The position numbers and the translations under genes were made by a program. 64,000 bases of DNA from Karalla daura (Eukaryota; Chordata; Actinopteri; Chaetodontiformes; Leiognathidae): positions 15,494,497 to 15,558,496 of the forward strand of contig CM055188.1 in assembly GCA_029224185.1 (NCBI GenBank), given 5' to 3'. The notes beneath the pieces were generated by a model. That model saw only the letters and a program-made list of their open reading frames with translations, was not told where the DNA came from and ran no database searches. Every line of letters begins with the position of its first letter. Position 1 is the first letter of the stretch. Positions 58,661-64,000 of this stretch are shown in pieces.

Positions 58661-61322
58661 CCAGAAATGAAAATTGGGCAAAAAAAACAAAACAAGAAAC
58701 CTTCAACTTTGATGTGTTCGGGCTTCTGTTAGTTAGTGGCAGCAGTATTGTTAGTGATTCTTACTGCTCTGAATAAAACCACCAATGTGCTTCACCTGTT
58801 CGAAGAACAGCTTTTACTTGCTTTGATGTTGCCTTCAATATACCTGGAGTGTGAATTTTAGTTTTAACAAGGTTTAACATATCAAGTTTAATCAGTAAAT
58901 GGAAGTTATTTATATTATTGTGTGTGCATAAGTAATAATATCTTATTGCATATGTTTATATGGTGTAGTCAGCTTCACTGTGGTGGCACTGGGGGCACTG
59001 TTGGTTGGGATTATAATTTGATTGATCATATGGAAGATTACTGCATGGCCCAATTTGTTCCTTTTCCTAGAGGGATCCGTTCTTCTACAGAGAGCTTCTC
59101 TCAGAACAGCAGTGTTTCATGCTGATTGTAATACACATATAGTCAGCATGGCCCAAGGCCCATGTTACCACCCACTCAGAGCCATTCCTCATCATTTTCC
59201 AACTTAACTGCAGCCTGAGACTCAACACTCATCCTTTTGACTAATATATACATTAGTTAGATAGACAGAGTTAGTTAGACACATCAGGCATAACTAAGAG
59301 TGCAAAAAAAAAGTGGAAAAAAGTGCATCATGTGAAAAAAATGTAAAGAAAAAAAACAACATTTCTGACATAACTATGAATTAAATAGCATTGTGACACC
59401 ATGCTGGTTAAATAAATGGACAACTCTACACGCTTTTCCTGCGTTATTCTAGTTTGTGAAATGCACTCTTGAATCTGTCTCGACTTGACTTGAAGTCCAC
59501 AAAGCCTGTCTGTCAGAGGATTAGCTCTTGGCTTTCTTTACACTGGCATCACAGTGTTTTAGCTCCAGCTGTTTTCCAGCTTCTGTATTAAAGAAAAGGG
59601 TTTATGGTCTCAATGAAGATGAAAGAAACTCCACTTACTTCACTTTGTTGTCAATATAATCTTATATCTATAAACCATAACACTAATGTTTATATAGCAC
59701 AATGGGAAAAATACAGTGTACATTTCTGAATTTCATCAGATTACAGTTAACTTCAGTTCTACTAAACTTCTAATTTTCGCTTCCTCAATAGAGACTGCTA
59801 TCCAAATCAAGTCTTTTATTTTGTACAGAACTGATGTACTGCTGTTTTGAGGAAACTATCTGCGCTGATGTGTTGAAGATAAATTCCTTAATTCCTGGTC
59901 TTCTGTTTAGCTTGAAGGAATATGCTTCATCAGAAATATTAGGACAAATGTAAAATGGTCATCTGAATGTACTAGTTATCATTGGCCCAGGCAGGAATTA
60001 ATGCAAACAACCAGGTCTTATACATATTTGTGTCTTATTATTTTTTATCCTGCCCTCGTATTGAGTGCAGTCCTGTGTAATGTGTGGTTTTGTTTGGTGG
60101 CTGTAGATCTCCCTGACACGGCTGATTGATTTTATGTTTAGTCAATGGAGCCAGTTGTGTATTAACCATAGTATATGAATGTTCATGTAAAGAAACATAC
60201 TACAGGGTTAGTGTTAGTGTATACATTTGTATACATTTGCAGAATGCACAGCCATTGTGTTTGTGTAGGTATGATTTCAGTGACCACGCTGGTCCACAGA
60301 TATGCGGTCGTAGCCTTTGAGTAATGCAAACCCTGCACAGCCCTGGGTGCTGATGGTCTCTCAATGCATTCGCTGCAGAAATGGCTTCCCTGTTGGCAGT
60401 TGATTGACCATGGTTTGAATGGTTTAATCTAGAGCAAGAATAAGGTTAGATCCCTATCCCTACTTTGTTCTTATTTGACGTCAGAAATGTTTTTATTGTT
60501 GGGGAGAGAAACGGAAATTATGCCCAGAAAAAATAGGAATAACAAGTGATAATGACTCCATGACACAACCTTCTTTCTTGTTATACCATATAGTTTTCTT
60601 ATATAAATCCAATTAAAGACACTAACTCTCATTGAGTTTATGGCTGTTTGATACCATTTTCATCAGAAAATGGAAATGTGGCCTGGGGCCAGAATGTAAA
60701 ACAGGATTTCCAAATTCCTAAAAAGCTGTTTTTTCGTAGCTTATTTCCAAGTATTTACAAGCTATTGACAGATAGAACAAATGATGGATAAGTAAGTGCT
60801 GACATTTAGCCCCTTGTATGGAGCAATCTCCTTTGCTTGACATGAAGTGTAGGAGCACTTTTCTCTTCAAAACCTCTCAGGCTGATGAAGATTTAGGTCT
60901 TTCAGACTTCACACTGTGTTTGAAGGACATTATATCCTGTTCACACCTGCTATTAAAATGTGAATATGTGTCCAGGTGCCTAATCTGCACGATAAACAAT
61001 CTGAAATTGCTTCAAATGTACACCTGGTTCTTTAAGGTGTTCTCTCTGTTCACAGTTAGATCAAATCGCTGTCTTCGAGAGCAGGTTTTGTTGGCTTGTG
61101 AATTGAGGTGATGAGTGGTGGCTTCTAGAAATGTGAGATTTTTTTGATGGGGGGGCATGGGTAAGACTTTGTAATAGAAAGTTTTCAAGCAAGTGTAATA
61201 AAACACTTCCTATTAATTTAACAAACGTTAATCAGTACATTCCTTTACATTTATCTGGTGATTTCGGAAAATTTTTCATCACTTGGCATACATGGTGGTC
61301 AGGCTGAGCTTTATGATCATAG

Positions 61323-61724
61323 TGTGACTCCATAGATATAAACACTAGATGTCACTTTCAGCCTCCGAGTGTGCATCAATACCATTGCCATATTGGAAGT
61401 GGTTTCCATGTTCTCTGGCACAAACTAACTTCTATAATATGTTTTACGATGTGAAAAGCTATGATAGCAAAAACGCTTCTTTCATTGTACTCGTAGCTTG
61501 TTTGTAAATGTGTTACATTTTTAACAAACAAAGACAATAACATTGTTTCTCAAATTTGCCAATTTATGGTAATTTAATTCTGTATGTCACCTGTACTGGT
61601 TGAAATTCATTCAATTAGAATGAATGTTACCCTGTCCCAAGATGGCGGCTCTGTTGACGCATTCATTCCAATAGATGGCGGTATTCAATGCGACATCTAG
61701 TGTTTACAACGGGTTGTGACTCCA
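61323..61724. mobile_element. Candidate non-autonomous DNA transposon (MITE-like)
   Basis: TAAACACTAGATGTCAC (61339-61355) is the inverted complement of GCGACATCTAGTGTTTA (61690-61706) at 16 of 17 positions. The symmetry continues inward more loosely (CCATTGCCATATTGGA versus TCCAATAGATGGCGGT). Outside, TGTGACTCCA stands at both ends (61323-61332 and 61715-61724), like a target-site duplication or as part of the ends. The interior has no coding capacity and includes CCCAAGATGGCGGC. Confidence 0.6.
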
Positions 61725-64000
61725 CCCCTTACTTACACAATAGATACAGATGTCTGCAGGGAAAACAGGAGGTATTCTGATGATGTTTCTGATCCTGGGA
61801 CTTTTGCATTAAAAGTGCAGACAAAACTGTCACAGTCAATGTTGTTGACCTTGTGGAAAGGTCTGACCTATATGTTAGTGCCTGTTTGATTTACCATACG
61901 CCTATTCCCAGAGGACTATAAGAGCAGAATTGAGGGAAGCACCACTACAAATCATATGCGTTTTTATTCCTGCAATTCTCATTGTATTATCATAAGTATT
62001 ATTAAACCTTTCCATCATCTGACACTCCAGTGTACTTTATCTGCCAATGAATGGGCTCGAGATTTAAAATTCATAAGTATTATCGAGGTTTCAGGCTATG
62101 CTGACCACATAAATTATCTGCCTTGTTAAGAGCAGATCACATAATTACATGTTGCGTGCGCAGTTATTTCTTACTTGATAATGCTCTTTCCACTCAGTTC
62201 ACGCTGCTCAGTATATTTTGGTGCATTCATGGCACAGAATACACATACAATCGGTAATTAGAGGCCTGCTCTCTAAATATGCGCAACCCGTAATTTTGTC
62301 ATTTTATGCCAACACATAGAGCAGATTGTGTTTACAGCTTCATGATGTCTGAACATGTTTGATTAGCGAGATCTGAGTGCATGCAAATCAAGATACATTT
62401 ACACATTGTGTAAATAGTCATATATAGATTGAGTGTCCAGTGAAATCTAAAAGGTGAAAATATTATCACTATTGAGAAATTTGTGGTATTACAACCCAGA
62501 GACGATTAGAATTTCATCAGTGTTTTCTGCTACCTTTATAAGACAAAACATTAATTTGAAGCTAGAGTTGGACTGGGGTCAGGTTGTTTGTTGCCTTGCT
62601 ATGGCCAAGCTCGACCACTGTGGTGAAGCATCACTTCTTGAAGGGTAATTTTTTTATAAACCCTTTAAAACCACAAGAAACAACAGTGAGAAAAAACATG
62701 TTTTCTTCTGGTCATTGAATCAGTCTCCGTCTCAGTATTGCTCTTGTCAGTTTAGTTGCTTCCCTCAGGGGAAACTAAAAGCAGCTTCAGGAGTATTCAA
62801 GGACAACACTGCAGTGCAGTTTAGAAAACGATAACAAAAACTTAGATTTCAGCTGTTCAGACATGATTGTCAGGCTAAAAAAAATACATCCTATAAATCT
62901 GTAGTCATAGCAACATAACACAGCATAGCAGAGAGGCTAGAGGTGAGCTAATGTGATTCTGTGAATCTAGTCAGCAACTTGCAGTTTTGGTGAGGAGCTG
63001 AGCCACAAGTTGAGTAGCCAGGGTGAGATATTTATATACTTATCACTGCTACTCAAAGACAAAACCAGCCTAGAACCCAAGTTTAGGTTCTTAAGTTTGT
63101 GAAAAGGTGTTTCAATCAAGAAGATGTACTTAAAAATGATGTGGCATCACCTTGGTAAATCATCCTCCCAGTTAAACATCTGAGAGACTGACAGCTGAAA
63201 ACCAAGGTGAACACACTGTCTTAGTCATCAGATTCATAATGAATTATCTGATATGTTGAAAGCAAGAGGAGAGGCTCAAAACTTCAGTTTTTGTCTGTTT
63301 TTTTCTTAGTCACCAAGTCAAGGATGTCATAAAAAAGCATTTACACATACAGACACAGTCTCACACAGTCTCTCACACCCACATACTTGGATTTAAGAGG
63401 GTAAACTGTGGAGTGGAAAAAAAGAAAACACTCTGGGGAAACCCCAGTTGGAGTTTGGGAGCAGCAGCTCCATATGAGGGGAATTTGCACCAAAAAAATA
63501 AACTTTGGGAAGAAAGTCAAAAAGTAAATAAAACAGAAAGTGAAAATTTGTTAATCCTTGTTGAAATTTACTCAACAGAAAATAGTTGAAAAAAAATTAC
63601 TTTTAATGTGTCATGTCAGCAACTCTATCCATTTTTGTAGTCTGAGTCTGGCCAAGGACGGGCTGTAAAAGAATTAAAGGTTCACCTCCCAATATTGCAT
63701 GGATAAGTGGTAGTAGATTAGAGCATGTCTCAACTCAAAACTACATTGCCATTTATGATGCATACCCTCATCGGAAGATTCTCAGATTTGGGAGACATCT
63801 ATGTGTAAGGCTGGAAACCAAACTCGACGTGCTCAAGTCCTTTGGCTACTTGTGGAAGTGCAACCAAAAAATCCCTCTGTGGTCCAAAAAACATTCTTCC
63901 CCATAGATAGGCAATAGTAAAAGAGACACCTGTAATGTCCTGTGTAAACACAGCTAACTACTAATCCTTAGAATGAATATTATAAGGTCTTGGACTTAAT

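Larger units (their letters stand above)
52541..64000 (+). other. phf2 intron 1 (continues beyond window)
   Basis: More than 11.4 kb. No match to the expected second exon (CVGVEED.APDIDIYHCPNCEKTHG-like) was found. It starts in CpG-rich sequence with GAA and CTG repeats. Further on are three copies of the fish short repeat, a pentanucleotide microsatellite, a dispersed element at 56030 and an inverted-repeat element at 61323. The remaining AT-rich stretches (54150-55480, 56170-58400, 58670-61320, 61725-64000) hold nothing I could identify. Confidence 0.75.

Overview
The window is nuclear DNA of a vertebrate, and the gene content and repeats point to a ray-finned (teleost) fish. Genes are split into many short exons by GT-AG introns and start in CpG-rich promoters. 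The DNA between them is AT-rich and full of microsatellites, degenerate non-LTR retrotransposons, short interspersed repeats typical of fish, and one Ty3/gypsy relic. There are no bacterial operons, CRISPR arrays or rRNA genes, and no convincing tRNA gene.

Four protein-gene loci were recognised, all on the + strand. (1) About 2.3-6.85 kb is a broken cstf1 gene (CstF-50, a WD40 subunit of the mRNA 3'-end cleavage machinery). Its exon order and several splice sites survive, but it carries stops, frameshifts and a repeat at one exon end. (2) 8.38-18.76 kb is an intact cass4-like Cas-family adaptor: 7 exons, 796 codons, SH3 domain, YxxP motifs, serine-rich helical bundle and C-terminal Cas domain. 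(3) 23.14-40.32 kb is an intact fam120a: 17 coding exons, 1058 codons, with a 3' UTR ending near a poly(A) signal at 41.6 kb. (4) At 52.44 kb the first coding exon of phf2 starts. It holds the first half of the PHD finger, and the rest of the gene lies beyond the window, so the last 11.4 kb is intron.

Gene order combines two human neighbourhoods as I recall them: CSTF1-CASS4 (20q13) and FAM120A-PHF2 (9q22). Region by region: 0-2.3 kb intergenic with a LINE fragment and a CpG patch; 2.3-6.9 kb cstf1 relic; 6.9-8.4 kb spacer and cass4 promoter; 8.4-18.8 kb cass4; 18.8-21.8 kb spacer with AT/GT microsatellites; 21.8-23.1 kb a diverged tandem-repeat promoter for fam120a; 23.1-41.6 kb fam120a; 41.6-52 kb a transposon-rich spacer (LINE, GC-rich unit, gypsy relic, second LINE fragment); 52-64 kb phf2 promoter, exon 1 and intron 1.

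The genes do not form one pathway: cass4 is a focal-adhesion/Src scaffold, fam120a an RNA-binding Src scaffold, phf2 a histone demethylase. The least expected signals are the in-place cstf1 decay, the repeated CRE/CCAAT module in front of fam120a, a strong hairpin just after the fam120a exon 1 donor, a near-perfect palindrome in fam120a intron 16, a terminal-inverted-repeat element in phf2 intron 1, and an unexplained GC-rich unit at 46.8-47.6 kb. All assignments rest on reading translations and remembered family sequences; no database search was run.
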